Shown here piece after piece: positions 24,432 to 35,491 of a stretch of 64,000 nt of DNA. Below the pieces are notes generated by a model. The model saw nothing but the letters and a program-made list of their open reading frames with translations. It made no database searches and was not told the origin of the DNA. Origin of the DNA: Actinokineospora sp. NBRC 105648 (GTDB lineage: Bacteria > Actinomycetota > Actinomycetes > Mycobacteriales > Pseudonocardiaceae); assembly GCF_030269645.1 (NCBI RefSeq), contig NZ_BSTR01000035.1, positions 20,002-84,001 on the forward strand. The letters run 5' to 3'. Made by a program: the position numbers and the translations under genes. The first letter of the stretch is position 1, and each line of letters opens with the position of its first letter.

Positions 24432-27164
24432 TCAACTCACCGCGAGCGTGACGTCGTCGAGGACGAACGACGTCTGCAGTGAGGCGTCCTCAGTGGAGGC
24501 GAACTCCAGGGTCACCGACTGGCCCGCGTACGCGCTCAGGTCCAGGGTCACCTGCTGGTAGTCGCCGGAGGCGTCGAGGTTGGAGTGCGTCTTGACGGTG
24601 GCGGCACCGACCCGGACGACCAGGGTGTCGTACTGGACCTGCTCGTTCTCGGCCGTGTCGATGTGCACCCAGTAGGACAGCGTGTAGCTCGTGCAACCGC
24701 TGGGAACGCTCACCGTCTGCCTGACCTGCTCGTTGGACGCGGTCCCCCAGCCGCCCAGCCAGGCGGAGTTCTGGCCGCCGTGCGCCGGGTGGCCCAGCGC
24801 GGAGTGGTCGCCGATCACGTTGACCGACGCGGTCCAACCGGAGGCACCCGACTCGAAGTCGGGGTTCGCCAGCACCTGGGTGGGCGTGCACGAGCTGCCC
24901 GGGGTGACCGTCCAGTCGACCGACGCGGTGCCCGAGCCGTCGGTGGCGGTGGCGATGACCACCGACTGGTAGCTGCCCTCGGTCTTGGCGGTACCGGTGA
25001 CCAGGCCGTCGCGGTCGATGGACAGGCCGCCGGGCAGGCTGCGCGCCGACCAGGTGTACGGGCCGGTGCCGCCGGAGGCGGTGAACTGGACCGAGACCGG
25101 CTGGCCGACCTTGACCGACTGCGGGCCCGGGTTGCTCACCGTGACCTCGACGCCGCCGCCGATGGTCCACACGAAGGTGACCGTGCCGGTGCCGCCGGTG
25201 GTGCCGGTGGCCGTGGCGGTCACGGTGAACTTGCCCGCCGTGGTGGGCGTGCCGCGCACGACCGCGGTGCTGGTGCCGCCGCCGCTGTCGGCGCTCAGGC
25301 CGTCCGGCAGGCCGGTGACCGACCACGTGTACGGCGCGGTGCCGCCGGTCGCGACGAGCTTGAGGCCCGCCTTGACGCCGACCTTGCCGGTCTGCGGGCC
25401 CGGGTCGCCGATGGTGATGTCGCCGCTGGGCGCGTCAGTGACGACCCAGCCGAACTTCTGGCTGCCCGGGTTGCCCGAGCGCGGGGTCGCGGTGACCACG
25501 ACGCCGTACTCGCCCGCGGTGGTCGGGGTGCCGGAGACGACCCCGCCGGAAGCGGAGATGCTTAGGCCGGGCGGCAGACCGGTGGCCGTCCAGGTGTACG
25601 GCTCGGTGCCGCCGGTGGCCGACAGCGTGAGGCTCACCGGCGTGCCGACCCGGCTGTTCTGGTTGCCGGGCGGGGTGACCGTGGTGTCGCCGCCGGGTGC
25701 ATCGGCGACGGTCCAGGTGAACGACGCGCTGCCCGGGGTGCCCGCGGACGGGGTGGCGGTGACGTTCACGGTGTACGAGCCCGCCGTGGTGGGCGTGCCC
25801 GAGATGACGCCGCTGGTGGAGATGCTCAGACCGGGCGGCAGGCCGGTGGCGGTCCACGTGTACGGCGCGGTGCCGCCGGTGGCCGACAGGGTCAGGCTCG
25901 CGGGCGCGCCGACCTGGCCGGACTGGTTGCCCGGCGCGGTGACCACGGTCGGCGTGGTGCCCGAGCTCTCACCGGTGAACAGCAGGCGGTTCGGCGAACC
26001 GGCGCCCGGGTTGGTCACCTTGCCCTGCGTGGCCTGCGCGAACAGCGCGGTGGCGACGGCGGCGGGGGTGTCACTCGGGTGCGCCTGCAGGTAGCGGGCG
26101 ACAGCGCCGGCGACGTGCGGGGTGGCCATCGACGTGCCGCTGATCCGGTTGGTCGCGGTGTCGTTGTCCTTCCACGACGAAGTGATGTTCTGCCCGGGCG
26201 CGAAGATGTCGGTGCAGGTGCCGAAGTTGGAGAAGGACGCCCGGGCGTCGGACTCGGCGGTGGCGTTGACGGTGATCGCGGAGGGCTCGCGGGCGGGCGA
26301 GGAGCCGCAGGCGTCCTTGTTGTCGTTGCCCGAGGCGACCGCGTGGACGACACCGGAGGCGACCGAGTTCTTCACCGCGGTGTCGACGGCCGCGGAGGCG
26401 CCGCCGCCGAGGCTCATGTTGGCCACGGCGGGTTTCACCGCGTTCTGGGTCACCCAGTCGATGCCGCTGATGACGCCGGTGTTCGTGCCGGAGCCCTGGC
26501 AGTTGAGCACCTTCACCGCGACCAGCTTGACCTGCTTTGCCACGCCGTACTCGGTGCCGCCGATGGTGCCCGCCACGTGCGTGCCGTGGCCGTGGCAGTC
26601 GGTGTTGTTGGTGTCGACGGTGTTCGTGCCCCAGGTGGCCCGGCCCGCGAAGGTGGTGTGGCTGGTGCGGATGCCGGTGTCGATGACGTACGCGGTCACC
26701 CCGGCGCCGGTGGTGTCCCAGTTGTACTTGTTGTCCAGCGGCAGGTTCCGCTGGTCGAGCCGGTCGATCCCCCACGACGGCGGGTTCGGCTGGGTGCCTG
26801 TGGCGCGCACCACCGCGTCCTGCTCGACCGAGGCGACCGACGGGTCACCGGCGAGCTTGCGGGCCTGTGCGGCGGACATCGTGGCCGCGAACCCGTGCAG
26901 GGCGCTGTGCCAGGTGGCCTTCACGGTGCCGCCGTAGCGGCTCGCCAGCCCGGCCGCGGTGCGGTCCACTTGGGACCGCTGAGCGGCGGAGTCCTTCAGT
27001 GTCACCACGTAGCTGTCGGGCACCGAGTCGGCGCGACCGGCGCCGAGGACGGTGCCCTCGGCGGCCTCGGCCGTGCCCATGCCGACCGCCAGGGCGGCCG
27101 CGGTGACCGCGACGGCTCCCGCGCAGACCAGACGTCTGCGCAGACTCCCGCGAACTTGTCTCAT
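24432..27164 (-). CDS. Secreted subtilisin-like serine protease with Ig-like repeats
   Basis: This is 910 residues. The signal peptide is 1-36 ([20 protein letters not shown]). The I9 propeptide is about 50-120, and the S8 catalytic domain about 128-400. The triad is Asp162 (VIDTG), His193 (GHGTHVAG) and Ser345 ([11 protein letters not shown]). Four tandem Ig-like putative-binding modules of about 85 residues follow, each with ATGG..PYTW..GLPPGLS. A C-terminal carbohydrate-binding-like jelly-roll ([11 protein letters not shown]) ends the protein. The ATG at 27164 is set by GGAG 8 nt upstream. Confidence 0.92.
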   Translation of the reverse strand: MRQVRGSLRRRLVCAGAVAVTAAALAVGMGTAEAAEGTVLGAGRADSVPDSYVVTLKDSAAQRSQVDRTAAGLASRYGGTVKATWHSALHGFAATMSAAQARKLAGDPSVASVEQDAVVRATGTQPNPPSWGIDRLDQRNLPLDNKYNWDTTGAGVTAYVIDTGIRTSHTTFAGRATWGTNTVDTNNTDCHGHGTHVAGTIGGTEYGVAKQVKLVAVKVLNCQGSGTNTGVISGIDWVTQNAVKPAVANMSLGGGASAAVDTAVKNSVASGVVHAVASGNDNKDACGSSPAREPSAITVNATAESDARASFSNFGTCTDIFAPGQNITSSWKDNDTATNRISGTSMATPHVAGAVARYLQAHPSDTPAAVATALFAQATQGKVTNPGAGSPNRLLFTGESSGTTPTVVTAPGNQSGQVGAPASLTLSATGGTAPYTWTATGLPPGLSISTSGVISGTPTTAGSYTVNVTATPSAGTPGSASFTWTVADAPGGDTTVTPPGNQNSRVGTPVSLTLSATGGTEPYTWTATGLPPGLSISASGGVVSGTPTTAGEYGVVVTATPRSGNPGSQKFGWVVTDAPSGDITIGDPGPQTGKVGVKAGLKLVATGGTAPYTWSVTGLPDGLSADSGGGTSTAVVRGTPTTAGKFTVTATATGTTGGTGTVTFVWTIGGGVEVTVSNPGPQSVKVGQPVSVQFTASGGTGPYTWSARSLPGGLSIDRDGLVTGTAKTEGSYQSVVIATATDGSGTASVDWTVTPGSSCTPTQVLANPDFESGASGWTASVNVIGDHSALGHPAHGGQNSAWLGGWGTASNEQVRQTVSVPSGCTSYTLSYWVHIDTAENEQVQYDTLVVRVGAATVKTHSNLDASGDYQQVTLDLSAYAGQSVTLEFASTEDASLQTSFVLDDVTLAVS

Positions 27165-27504
27165 GGGATTACTCCAAAGAAGAGCAGCAGGGAACAGGGG
27201 ACGTTCGCGCGAACGGCTTCGGCAGGCCGACCAGGGAAAGCAACCACGATCACACCGGGCAGCGCCAGATCTCGGCAACAAGTTCCGCTGTTCAGTCCAT
27301 AGGTCAAGGGCTATCCCATTTGTAATCGGCATAATGCCACACACTTATAGGGAAATCCCTTTGTGAATTCACAGGGTATGGCTGGCCCCACCCCCGGCCT
27401 TCCAGCCCGCCCCAGGACGCGGATGCCTGCTGGCCGGGCTGTGCCCGCCCGCGGTTCCCGAGAGGCTGACCGGCGTGCGGAACAGCAGCGCTAGGGGGCC
27501 GAGA
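27165..27504. promoter_or_regulatory. Divergent promoter region, AT-rich patch with palindromes
   Basis: No gene. 27310-27365 is markedly AT-rich for this genome and contains GGCATAATGCC and AGGGA-AA-TCCCT palindromes. It lies between the divergent protease and acyltransferase genes, so regulation of either or both is likely. No exact promoter was assigned. Confidence 0.4.
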
Positions 27505-28830
27505 ATGCGACGAGACCCGTTCCTGGACGTGATCCGGGTGGGGGCGATCCTGCTGGTGGTGGGGCAGCACTGGCTGATGCCGGTGCTCAGTGCCACCGGG
27601 GACACCCTGACGACCGGGAACGCGCTGACGACGCCGGGTTGGTGGCTGCTCACCTGGCTGTCGCAGGTGATGCCGGTGGTGTTCTTCGCCGGTGGCGCGG
27701 CGAACGCGCACTCCTACCGGACCGCGGCGGGCCCGCGCGAGTGGCTCGCCGGGCGGCTGGGCAGGCTGGTGCTCCCGGTGCTGCCACTGGCTGCGGTGTG
27801 GGTCGGGCTGCCGAACACCATGCTGGCGCTGGGTTTCCCGGCCCAGCCGGTGGACCTGGCCGGTGGCATCACCGCCCAGCTGCTGTGGTTCCTGGTGGTC
27901 TACCTAGCCGTCGTGCTGCTCACCCCGCTGATGGTCAAGGCGCACGGGCGGTTCGGCGCGTGGACACTGCTGCCACTGGCAGCGGGGGCGGTCTTGGTGG
28001 ACGCGGTGCGGTTCGCGGGGCTGACCGAGGCGGGTTACCTCAACGCGGTGCTGGTGTGGCTGGCCGTGCACCAGTTGGGGATCTGCTACGCCAACGGGCT
28101 CTTCGAGTTCGGCTCGCGGCTGGGCTACTGGGCGTTGGCCGCGGCCGGTTTCGGCACCACCGCGCTGATGGTCGCGTGTGGACCGTACGCGCCGAGCATG
28201 ATCGGGATGCCCGGGGCGCCGGTGTCCAACATGAGCCCGCCCGCCGCCGTTCTCCTACCGCTGGCGCTGGGTCAGCTCGGGCTGCTGCTGCTTGCCCGGC
28301 CGTGGCTGAGCCGGTTGGACGGGCCGACCGCGCGGGCGCTGGGCGCGCGCAGCACGACGGTGTACCTGTGGCACATGCCCGCCCTTGTCGTGGTGGCGGG
28401 CGTCGCGGTGCTGGGCTTCGGTTACCGCACACCGGATCCCGGGTCGGTCGCGTGGTTCGCGGCTGCCCCCGTCTGGCTCGGCTGCGCGACGCTCGTGCTC
28501 ACCGGCTTGGTGAACGTGTTCGGCAGAGCGGAAACCCTGCGCCTGGGCGGCGTCCCGGCCGGCTCGCGGGTGGTGACCGGGACCGTGATCACCGCGCTCG
28601 GACTGCTCGGCCTGACCGTGCGGGGCTTCTCCCCCGACGGCCCCGGCCTGTTCGACGGGCCCGTGCCGTGGGCGGCCATGGTCGTCGCCGGTCTGGTGGT
28701 CGGGCTGTGGGACGACCGAGAGTGGGCCGCCCGCTACGGGCGGGCGACCCACTTCCGGCTGATCAGGCTGCCAGCACTCCCGCGGCCACTGGTTCCAGCG
28801 CCACGGCGAGCACGTCCCGCACGTCGCTGA
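27505..28830 (+). CDS. Acyltransferase-3 family integral membrane protein
   Basis: This is 441 residues with 10-11 TM helices. The N-terminal family motif is RDPFLDVIRVGAILLVVGQH, with the catalytic-type His at the end, and VVFFAGGAANAHSY is the second conserved block. TTVYLWHMPALVVV near 295-308 is the family's C-terminal motif. Such enzymes transfer acyl groups to extracellular sugars, lipids or peptides. The ATG at 27505 has AGGGGG upstream; a GTG at 27475 is in frame but less likely. The last 68 bp overlap the convergent lon gene. Confidence 0.82.
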   Translation: MRRDPFLDVIRVGAILLVVGQHWLMPVLSATGDTLTTGNALTTPGWWLLTWLSQVMPVVFFAGGAANAHSYRTAAGPREWLAGRLGRLVLPVLPLAAVWVGLPNTMLALGFPAQPVDLAGGITAQLLWFLVVYLAVVLLTPLMVKAHGRFGAWTLLPLAAGAVLVDAVRFAGLTEAGYLNAVLVWLAVHQLGICYANGLFEFGSRLGYWALAAAGFGTTALMVACGPYAPSMIGMPGAPVSNMSPPAAVLLPLALGQLGLLLLARPWLSRLDGPTARALGARSTTVYLWHMPALVVVAGVAVLGFGYRTPDPGSVAWFAAAPVWLGCATLVLTGLVNVFGRAETLRLGGVPAGSRVVTGTVITALGLLGLTVRGFSPDGPGLFDGPVPWAAMVVAGLVVGLWDDREWAARYGRATHFRLIRLPALPRPLVPAPRRARPARR

Positions 28831-31123
28831 CCAGGTGCACGGTCAGCGCCGCGCGCACCGAGTCGGGCACGTCGTCCAGGTCCGGCTCGTTGCGCTGCGG
28901 CAGCAGCACCGTGGTGATGCCCGCGCGGTGGGCGGCGAGCAGCTTCTGCTTCACGCCGCCGATCGGCAGGACCCGACCGGTGAGGGAGACCTCGCCGGTC
29001 ATCGCCACGTCCGCGCGCACCGGGCGCCCGGACAGCAGCGAGGCCAGCGCGGTGGTCATGGTGACCCCGGCGCTCGGGCCGTCCTTGGGCACCGCGCCCG
29101 CCGGGACGTGCACGTGCACACCCCGGTTGGCGAGCTCACCGACCGGCAGGCCCAGCGATGGGCCGTGCGAGCGCAGGAAGGACAGCGCGATCTGCGCGGA
29201 CTCCTTCATCACGTCACCCAGCTGGCCGGTGAGCGTGACCCCGCTGGCCCCGGTCTCCTTGTCCGCCAACGACGCCTCGACGAACAGGACGTCGCCGCCC
29301 GCGCCGGTGACCGCCAGACCGGTCGACACCCCGGGGACCGAGGTCCGTTCGGCCGACTCCGGCGTGTGCTTGGGCTGCCCGAGGTAGCCGCGCAGGTCGG
29401 CGACACCGACGTGCAACGGCAGCTCGGCCGTGCCGAGCGCGAGCTTCGCGGTGACCTTGCGCAGCACGCGCGCGATCGCCCGCTCCAGCTGCCGGACCCC
29501 GGCCTCACGGGTGTACTCCCCCGCCAGCAGCCGCAGCGCGGACTCGTCGACGACGACCTCGTCGGCCGTCAGCCCCGCGCGCTCCAGCTGCCGGGGCAGC
29601 AGGTGCCCGGCCGCGATGGTGACCTTCTCGTCCTCGGTGTAGCCGTCGAGCGCCACCAGTTCCATCCGGTCCAGCAGTGGCCCGGGGATCGAGTCGATCA
29701 CGTTCGCGGTGGCCAGGAAGACCACGTCGGACAGGTCCAGCTCGACCTCGAGGTAGTGGTCGCGGAAGGTGTGGTTCTGCGCCGGGTCGAGCACCTCGAG
29801 CAAGGCCGCCGTCGGGTCGCCGCGGTAGTCCGAGCCGACCTTGTCGATCTCGTCGAGCAGCACCACGGGGTTCATCGAGCCCGCTTCCTTGATGGCGCGC
29901 ACGATCCGGCCCGGGAGTGCTCCGACGTAGGTGCGCCGGTGCCCGCGGATCTCCGCCTCGTCGCGCACACCGCCCAGGGCGACCCGGACGAACTCGCGGC
30001 CCATCGCCCGCGCCACCGACTCCCCGAGCGAGGTCTTGCCGACCCCGGGAGGCCCGGACAGCGCCAGCACGGCACCGCTGCGCCGTCCGCCGACCACGCC
30101 GAGCCCGCGCTCGTCGCGCCGCTTGCGCACGGCCAGGTACTCGATGATCCGGTCCTTCACGTCGGTCAGACCGGCGTGGTCGGCGTCCAGGATCGCCCGC
30201 GCGCCCGCGATGTCGTAAGCGTCATCGGTGCGGGTGTTCCACGGCATCTCCAGCACCGTGTCCAGCCAGGTGCGGATCCAGCCGACCTCGGGCGACTGCT
30301 CCGAGGTGCGCTCCAGCTTGTCCACTTCGGACAGCGCGGCCACCCGGACCTTCTCCGGCAGCTCGGCGCTCTCGACCCGGGCCCGGTAGTCCTGCTCCTC
30401 GGAGGCGGGCTTGCCGTCCAGCTCCGCCAGCTCCTTGCGGATGGCGGCGAGCTGCTGGCGCAGCAGGAACTCGCGCTGCTGCTTCTCCATGCCCTCCTTG
30501 ACGTCCTTGCGGATCGTCTCGGCCACGTCCAGCTCGGCCAGGTACTCCCGGCCCCACTCCAGCAGCCGCTCCAGCCGGGCGGTGACCTCGGTGGTCTCCA
30601 GCAGCCAGACCTTCTGCTCGTCGGAGAGGTAGGGCGCGTAACCGGCCATGTCGGCCAGCGCGCTCGGGTCGTCGACCTGGGTCACGGTGTCCACGACCTG
30701 CCACGCGCCGCGCTGCTGCAGGATGGTGGTGACCAGGCCCTTGTACTCGCGGGCCAACTCGGCGGTGCGCTCGTCGGTGGCCTCGTCGGCCGTCTCGACC
30801 TGCACCCACAGGGCGGCGCCGGGGCCGGTGGTGCCCGCGCCGATGCGCACCCGGGCGGTGCCGCGCACCACGGCGGCGAGCTCGCCACCGGGCAACCTGC
30901 CGACCTGCTCGACCACGGCGAGCGTGCCGACCTTGGCGTACTTGCCCTCCAGGCGGGGCACCAGGACGACTTGCGCGGGTTCGGTTCCGGCCCGGGCCGC
31001 CTCGACGGCCGCGCGGGCCTCGTTGGCGTTCTCGGTGCCGGTGAGCTGGATGGGGACAACCATGCCGGGGAGGAGGACGGTGTCGTCCACGGGCAGCACC
31101 GGCAGCGTCAAAGCCTCGGACAT
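28763..31123 (-). CDS. lon: ATP-dependent protease Lon (LonA)
   Basis: This is 786 residues. The N-terminal substrate domain is about 1-195 and a coiled-coil about 200-260. The AAA module has Walker A GPPGVGKTS near 355 and VVLLDEIDK as Walker B. The C-terminal S16 protease domain has PKDGPSAGVTM with the catalytic Ser near 680, and the partner Lys is in GGVKQKLLAAHRAG. Length and order match LonA. It degrades misfolded and regulatory proteins. Actinobacteria keep Lon sporadically. It starts at the ATG at 31123. Confidence 0.95.
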   Translation of the reverse strand: MSEALTLPVLPVDDTVLLPGMVVPIQLTGTENANEARAAVEAARAGTEPAQVVLVPRLEGKYAKVGTLAVVEQVGRLPGGELAAVVRGTARVRIGAGTTGPGAALWVQVETADEATDERTAELAREYKGLVTTILQQRGAWQVVDTVTQVDDPSALADMAGYAPYLSDEQKVWLLETTEVTARLERLLEWGREYLAELDVAETIRKDVKEGMEKQQREFLLRQQLAAIRKELAELDGKPASEEQDYRARVESAELPEKVRVAALSEVDKLERTSEQSPEVGWIRTWLDTVLEMPWNTRTDDAYDIAGARAILDADHAGLTDVKDRIIEYLAVRKRRDERGLGVVGGRRSGAVLALSGPPGVGKTSLGESVARAMGREFVRVALGGVRDEAEIRGHRRTYVGALPGRIVRAIKEAGSMNPVVLLDEIDKVGSDYRGDPTAALLEVLDPAQNHTFRDHYLEVELDLSDVVFLATANVIDSIPGPLLDRMELVALDGYTEDEKVTIAAGHLLPRQLERAGLTADEVVVDESALRLLAGEYTREAGVRQLERAIARVLRKVTAKLALGTAELPLHVGVADLRGYLGQPKHTPESAERTSVPGVSTGLAVTGAGGDVLFVEASLADKETGASGVTLTGQLGDVMKESAQIALSFLRSHGPSLGLPVGELANRGVHVHVPAGAVPKDGPSAGVTMTTALASLLSGRPVRADVAMTGEVSLTGRVLPIGGVKQKLLAAHRAGITTVLLPQRNEPDLDDVPDSVRAALTVHLVSDVRDVLAVALEPVAAGVLAA

Positions 31124-31190
31124 CGCCTGATCACACTCCAGAAGTTGAGTCTGATCCCGTCAACTTCATTGAGCGTGGTTTTGTTTCCGC

Positions 31191-32093
31191 TCAGTGTTCG
31201 CCCAGAGCGAGCAGCCGGGCGGGGTTGTCGTGCAGCACCGCCCGCAGGAACGGTTCGCCCAGGCCAGGGGCCTGCGCCCAGCCCGCGATGGCCCGCAGCT
31301 GCTCGGCGTAGGCGTACGGGATGCTCGGGAAGTCCGTGCCGAGCACGATCCGGTCGCCCAGGTCGGCCAGCCGGGCGGTCCAGTCGTCCGGCAGCGGCGC
31401 GTTCCGCAGGGTGAAGTCGACACCGACCATCGTGGTGTCGAGGTGCACGCGCGGGTAGCGCTCCGCCAGGTCCAACGCCTCGGAGATCTCCGGCATGCCC
31501 GCGTGCGCGAGCACCACCGCGAGACGGGGGTGTGCGCGCAGGACCTCTTCGAAGACGGGGATGCCGGTGTGCGCGCCGGGCAGCGGCCCGTGTCCACAGT
31601 GCACCACCACCGGGACGCCCGCCTCGGCCAGCAGCCCCCACGCGGGGTCCAGGAGGTCGTCTCGCGGGTCGTACGCGCCCACTTGCACGTGCGCCTTCAC
31701 GCACCGCGCACCGGCTCTTAGCGCGCCTTCCAGATACCGCCCCACCGACGGCTCGGGGTAGACAGTCGCGGTAGGTACTGCCTCCGGCACCCGGGCGGCG
31801 AAGTCCAAGACCCACTCGGTGAGCCACTCAGCCATACCGGGCTTGTGCGGGTAGACGAGCGGCGCGTACCCGACCACACCCAACGACCGCAGGACCTCGA
31901 CCCGCTCGCCCTCGGACTGCCGGTAGTGGACCGGCCACGCGGTGCCGTAGTTGCGCTCGGCGTCGTCGAAGTAGGCCCACACCTTCCGCTGCACCGGATC
32001 GGGCAGGAAGTGCACGTGCAGGTCGACCAGCCCGGGCAGCCCGAGCCCGCGGACCCAGTCCGCTACCTCGGCGTCGCTGCCCGGCCCGGCCAC
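31191..32093 (-). CDS. Amidohydrolase-2 family metal-dependent hydrolase
   Basis: This is 300 residues in a TIM-barrel. VDLHVHFLPD (residues about 22-31) is the HxH metal motif, VVVHCGHGPLPG and LAHAGMPE hold further ligand His, and VLGTDFPSIPY has the catalytic Asp. The length fits the amidohydrolase-2 (ACMSD-like) group. The reaction could be hydrolysis or decarboxylation of a small molecule and is not specified here. Its GTG start shares one base with the smpB stop, so it is translated from the same transcript. Confidence 0.8.
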   Translation of the reverse strand: MAGPGSDAEVADWVRGLGLPGLVDLHVHFLPDPVQRKVWAYFDDAERNYGTAWPVHYRQSEGERVEVLRSLGVVGYAPLVYPHKPGMAEWLTEWVLDFAARVPEAVPTATVYPEPSVGRYLEGALRAGARCVKAHVQVGAYDPRDDLLDPAWGLLAEAGVPVVVHCGHGPLPGAHTGIPVFEEVLRAHPRLAVVLAHAGMPEISEALDLAERYPRVHLDTTMVGVDFTLRNAPLPDDWTARLADLGDRIVLGTDFPSIPYAYAEQLRAIAGWAQAPGLGEPFLRAVLHDNPARLLALGEH

Positions 32094-32569
32094 TACTCGC
32101 GGCCCTTGGCCCGCCGCCCGACCGCCTTGGCGATCTCCCGGTTGGCGTCGCGCTTGGCCAGGTCCTGGCGCTTGTCGTAGGACTTCTTGCCCTTGGCCAG
32201 CGCCAGCTCGACCTTGACCTTGCCGTCGGAGAAGTACATCGACAGCGGCACCAGGGAGAGCCCGGACTCTTTGATCTTGCCGATCAGCCGGAGGATCTCG
32301 CCCTTGTGCAGCAGCAGCTTGCGGGTGCGCCGCGGCTCGTGGTTGGTCCAGGTGCCCTGCGTGTACTCCGGGATGAACAGGTTGCGCAGGAACACCTCGC
32401 CGTCGTCCACCGTGGCGAACGCGTCGACGATGGACGCGCGGCCCTCGCGCAGGCTCTTCACCTCGGTGCCCACGAGGACCACGCCCGCCTCGTAGGTGTC
32501 GATCACCGAGTAGTCGTGGCGCGCCTTGCGGTTCGTCACGATGGCCTTGCGGCCGCGTTCCTTCGCCAT
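32093..32569 (-). CDS. smpB: SsrA-binding protein SmpB
   Basis: This is 158 residues, the usual size. Conserved features are [20 protein letters not shown] at the N terminus, [32 protein letters not shown] and the basic tail [20 protein letters not shown]. It binds tmRNA (encoded at 21.3-21.7 kb) and delivers it to stalled ribosomes. The order smpB-ftsX-ftsE-prfB is conserved in actinobacteria. It starts at the ATG at 32569. Confidence 0.96.
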   Translation of the reverse strand: MAKERGRKAIVTNRKARHDYSVIDTYEAGVVLVGTEVKSLREGRASIVDAFATVDDGEVFLRNLFIPEYTQGTWTNHEPRRTRKLLLHKGEILRLIGKIKESGLSLVPLSMYFSDGKVKVELALAKGKKSYDKRQDLAKRDANREIAKAVGRRAKGRE

Positions 32570-32620
32570 GGCCGTGACTCTACGTGCGAGCCGCGGCGGG
32601 CGGCGACGGCGATACCGCGA

Positions 32621-33523
32621 TCACGTGCGCACGTAGAGGCGGAGCGTGACGTAACCGGTCACCGCGGAGATACCCAGCGCGACCAGCAGCAGCCACGGCG
32701 CGACCAGCAGGATGTCTATCGACTCCACCGAGCGCACCACGCCCGCGGCGATCGGGTCGGCCAGCACGTCGTCCAGGAAGGACAGCTTGAGCAGCACCAG
32801 CAACCCGATGGCCAGCACCGCGCCGATCAGACCGGTCACCATCGCCTCGAGCAGGAACGGCAGCTGGGTGTACCACCGGGTGGCGCCGACCAGGCGCATG
32901 ATCCCCACCTCCGTGCGCCGGGTGAACGCCGAGAGCTGCACGGTGTTGGAGATCAGCAGCAGCGCCGCGATGGCCATGAACAGCGCGATCGCGAAGGTCA
33001 TGTTCCGGAACCCGTTGAGCGCGTTGAAGAACCGGTCGAGGAACTCGCTCTGGTCGGAGATGGTGTCCACCCCGGCCCGGCCGTTGTAGCTCTGGGTGAT
33101 CACCTCGGGCCGGTCCGGGTTCTTCAGCTTGACGTGGAAGGACGCGGGCAGCGCCTCCGGCCGGGCCAGCTTGACCAGCTCCGGCTGCGCCTCGAAGATC
33201 CGCTTGAACCGCTCGAAGGCCTGCTCGCGGTTCTCGAAGGTGACCGTGTCCACGGCCGGGTCGGACTGCAGCGCGCTGAACAGGCCCTTGCACGGGTCGT
33301 TCGCGCAGCCCTTGTCCGAGGACGAGACGTCGTTGGTCAGGAAGACGCTGACCTCGACCTTGTCCTGGTAGAGCACCTTCGTCTTGTCGATCATCCGCAC
33401 GACCAGCAGTCCACCGCCGAGCAGGGCGAGCGAGATGGCGGTCGTGATGATCATCGCGATGGTCATCGTGATGTTCCGGCGCAGGCCGGTCACGACCTCG
33501 CTGAACACGAAGCTGGCACGCAT
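32621..33523 (-). CDS. ftsX: Cell-division protein FtsX
   Basis: This is 300 residues. TM1 (ITMTIAMIITTAISLALLGG) is followed by an extracellular domain with a Cys pair (CANDPCKG), then three TM helices around IALFMAIAALLLISNT and LLEAMVTGLIGAVLAIGLLV. The FtsX consensus RRTEVGIMRLVGAT is intact. With FtsE it gates peptidoglycan hydrolases (RipC in mycobacteria) at the septum. The gap to ftsE is 36 bp. Confidence 0.95.
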   Translation of the reverse strand: MRASFVFSEVVTGLRRNITMTIAMIITTAISLALLGGGLLVVRMIDKTKVLYQDKVEVSVFLTNDVSSSDKGCANDPCKGLFSALQSDPAVDTVTFENREQAFERFKRIFEAQPELVKLARPEALPASFHVKLKNPDRPEVITQSYNGRAGVDTISDQSEFLDRFFNALNGFRNMTFAIALFMAIAALLLISNTVQLSAFTRRTEVGIMRLVGATRWYTQLPFLLEAMVTGLIGAVLAIGLLVLLKLSFLDDVLADPIAAGVVRSVESIDILLVAPWLLLVALGISAVTGYVTLRLYVRT

Positions 33524-33559
33524 CGGGGGTGGGTCCTCGAGTCTTGGGGGCGGGGGTTG

Positions 33560-34249
<690 letters not shown>

Positions 34250-34339
34250 GATCGGCGAGTCTACCTCTGGTCGTTATCGAGCCGTTGCCTTGGCTCCGGT
34301 TACGGTTTTCGCTGGTCACCCTGCGTGTAGCGGTGACTA

Positions 34340-35440
34340 CTACTGGGTCTTGCGCCAGCGGATCCCCGACTCCAGGAAGCCATCGATGTCACCGTCGAGC
34401 ACCGCCGACGGGTTGCCCACCTCGAACTCGGTGCGCAGGTCCTTGACCATCTGGTACGGGTGCAGCACGTAGGTGCGCATCTGGTTGCCCCAGGACCCGC
34501 TGGAGGAGTCCTTGAGCGCGTCCATCTTGGCCTGCTGCTCCTGCCTGCGCCGCTCCAGCAGCTTCGCCTGCAGCACGGTCATCGCCGAGGCCTTGTTCTG
34601 CAGCTGCGAGCGCTCGTTCTGGCAGGACACCACGATCCCGGTCGGGAGGTGGGTCAGCCGGACCGCGGAGTCGGTCGTGTTGACACCCTGTCCACCCGGA
34701 CCGGACGACCGGTACACGTCGACCCGCAGGTCCTTGTCGTCGATCTCGACGTGGTCGGCCTGCTCGACGACCGGGGCCACCTCGACCGCGGCGAACGAGG
34801 TCTGCCTGCGCCCCTGGTTGTCGAACGGCGAGATCCGCACCAGCCGGTGCGTGCCCTGCTCGACCGAGAGGGTGCCGTAGGCGTACGGCGCCGCGATCTT
34901 GAAGGTGGTCGACTTGATCCCCGCCTCTTCGGCGTAGGAGGTGTCGTAGACCTCGGTGGGGTAGCCGTGCCGCTCGGACCAGCGCAGGTACATGCGCATG
35001 AGCATCTCGGCGAAGTCGGCCGCGTCGACGCCACCGGCCTCCGAGCGGATGGTCAGCAGCGCGTCGCGGCCGTCGTACTCGCCGGAGAGCAGGGTACGCA
35101 CCTCCAGGGAGGAGATGTCCGCCTTGAGCTTGGCGAACTCGACCTCGGCCTCGGCGGTGGTGTCGGCGTCGCCGCCGTCCTCCTCGCCGAGCTCGTAGAG
35201 CACGGCGAGGTCGTCGAGGCGGGAGCGCAGCTCCTCGACCTTGCGCAGCTCACCCTGCCGGTGCGAGAGCCTGCTCGTCACCTGCTGGGCGGAGTCCGGG
35301 TCGTCCCACAGGTCCGGCTTGGCGGCCTGCTCCTCGAGCTCGGCGATCTGCGCGCGCAGCCCGTCGAGGTCCATCACCGCCTCGACACTGGCCAGCGTGG
35401 CGGAGAGGTCCTTGAGGTCAGCGGCGACGTCCGGGTTCAC
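34340..35440 (-). CDS. prfB: Peptide chain release factor 2
   Basis: This is 366 residues. The catalytic GGQ is in [18 protein letters not shown] near 245-262. The stop-codon reading region lies near residues 190-215, within the class-I RF core. The reading frame is continuous, with no programmed +1 frameshift at the 5' end as in Escherichia coli. It recognises UAA and UGA. It heads the prfB-ftsE-ftsX-smpB group, with a 90-bp gap before ftsE. Confidence 0.95.
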   Translation of the reverse strand: MNPDVAADLKDLSATLASVEAVMDLDGLRAQIAELEEQAAKPDLWDDPDSAQQVTSRLSHRQGELRKVEELRSRLDDLAVLYELGEEDGGDADTTAEAEVEFAKLKADISSLEVRTLLSGEYDGRDALLTIRSEAGGVDAADFAEMLMRMYLRWSERHGYPTEVYDTSYAEEAGIKSTTFKIAAPYAYGTLSVEQGTHRLVRISPFDNQGRRQTSFAAVEVAPVVEQADHVEIDDKDLRVDVYRSSGPGGQGVNTTDSAVRLTHLPTGIVVSCQNERSQLQNKASAMTVLQAKLLERRRQEQQAKMDALKDSSSGSWGNQMRTYVLHPYQMVKDLRTEFEVGNPSAVLDGDIDGFLESGIRWRKTQ

Positions 35441-35491
35441 GTCGGAAAAGACTACGCGGACACGGGCGCCGCCGCTGCGGCGGTAGGCCGG

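Noticed and set aside
34340..35440. Programmed frameshift in prfB
   Set aside because: The reading frame is continuous, with no in-frame early TGA.
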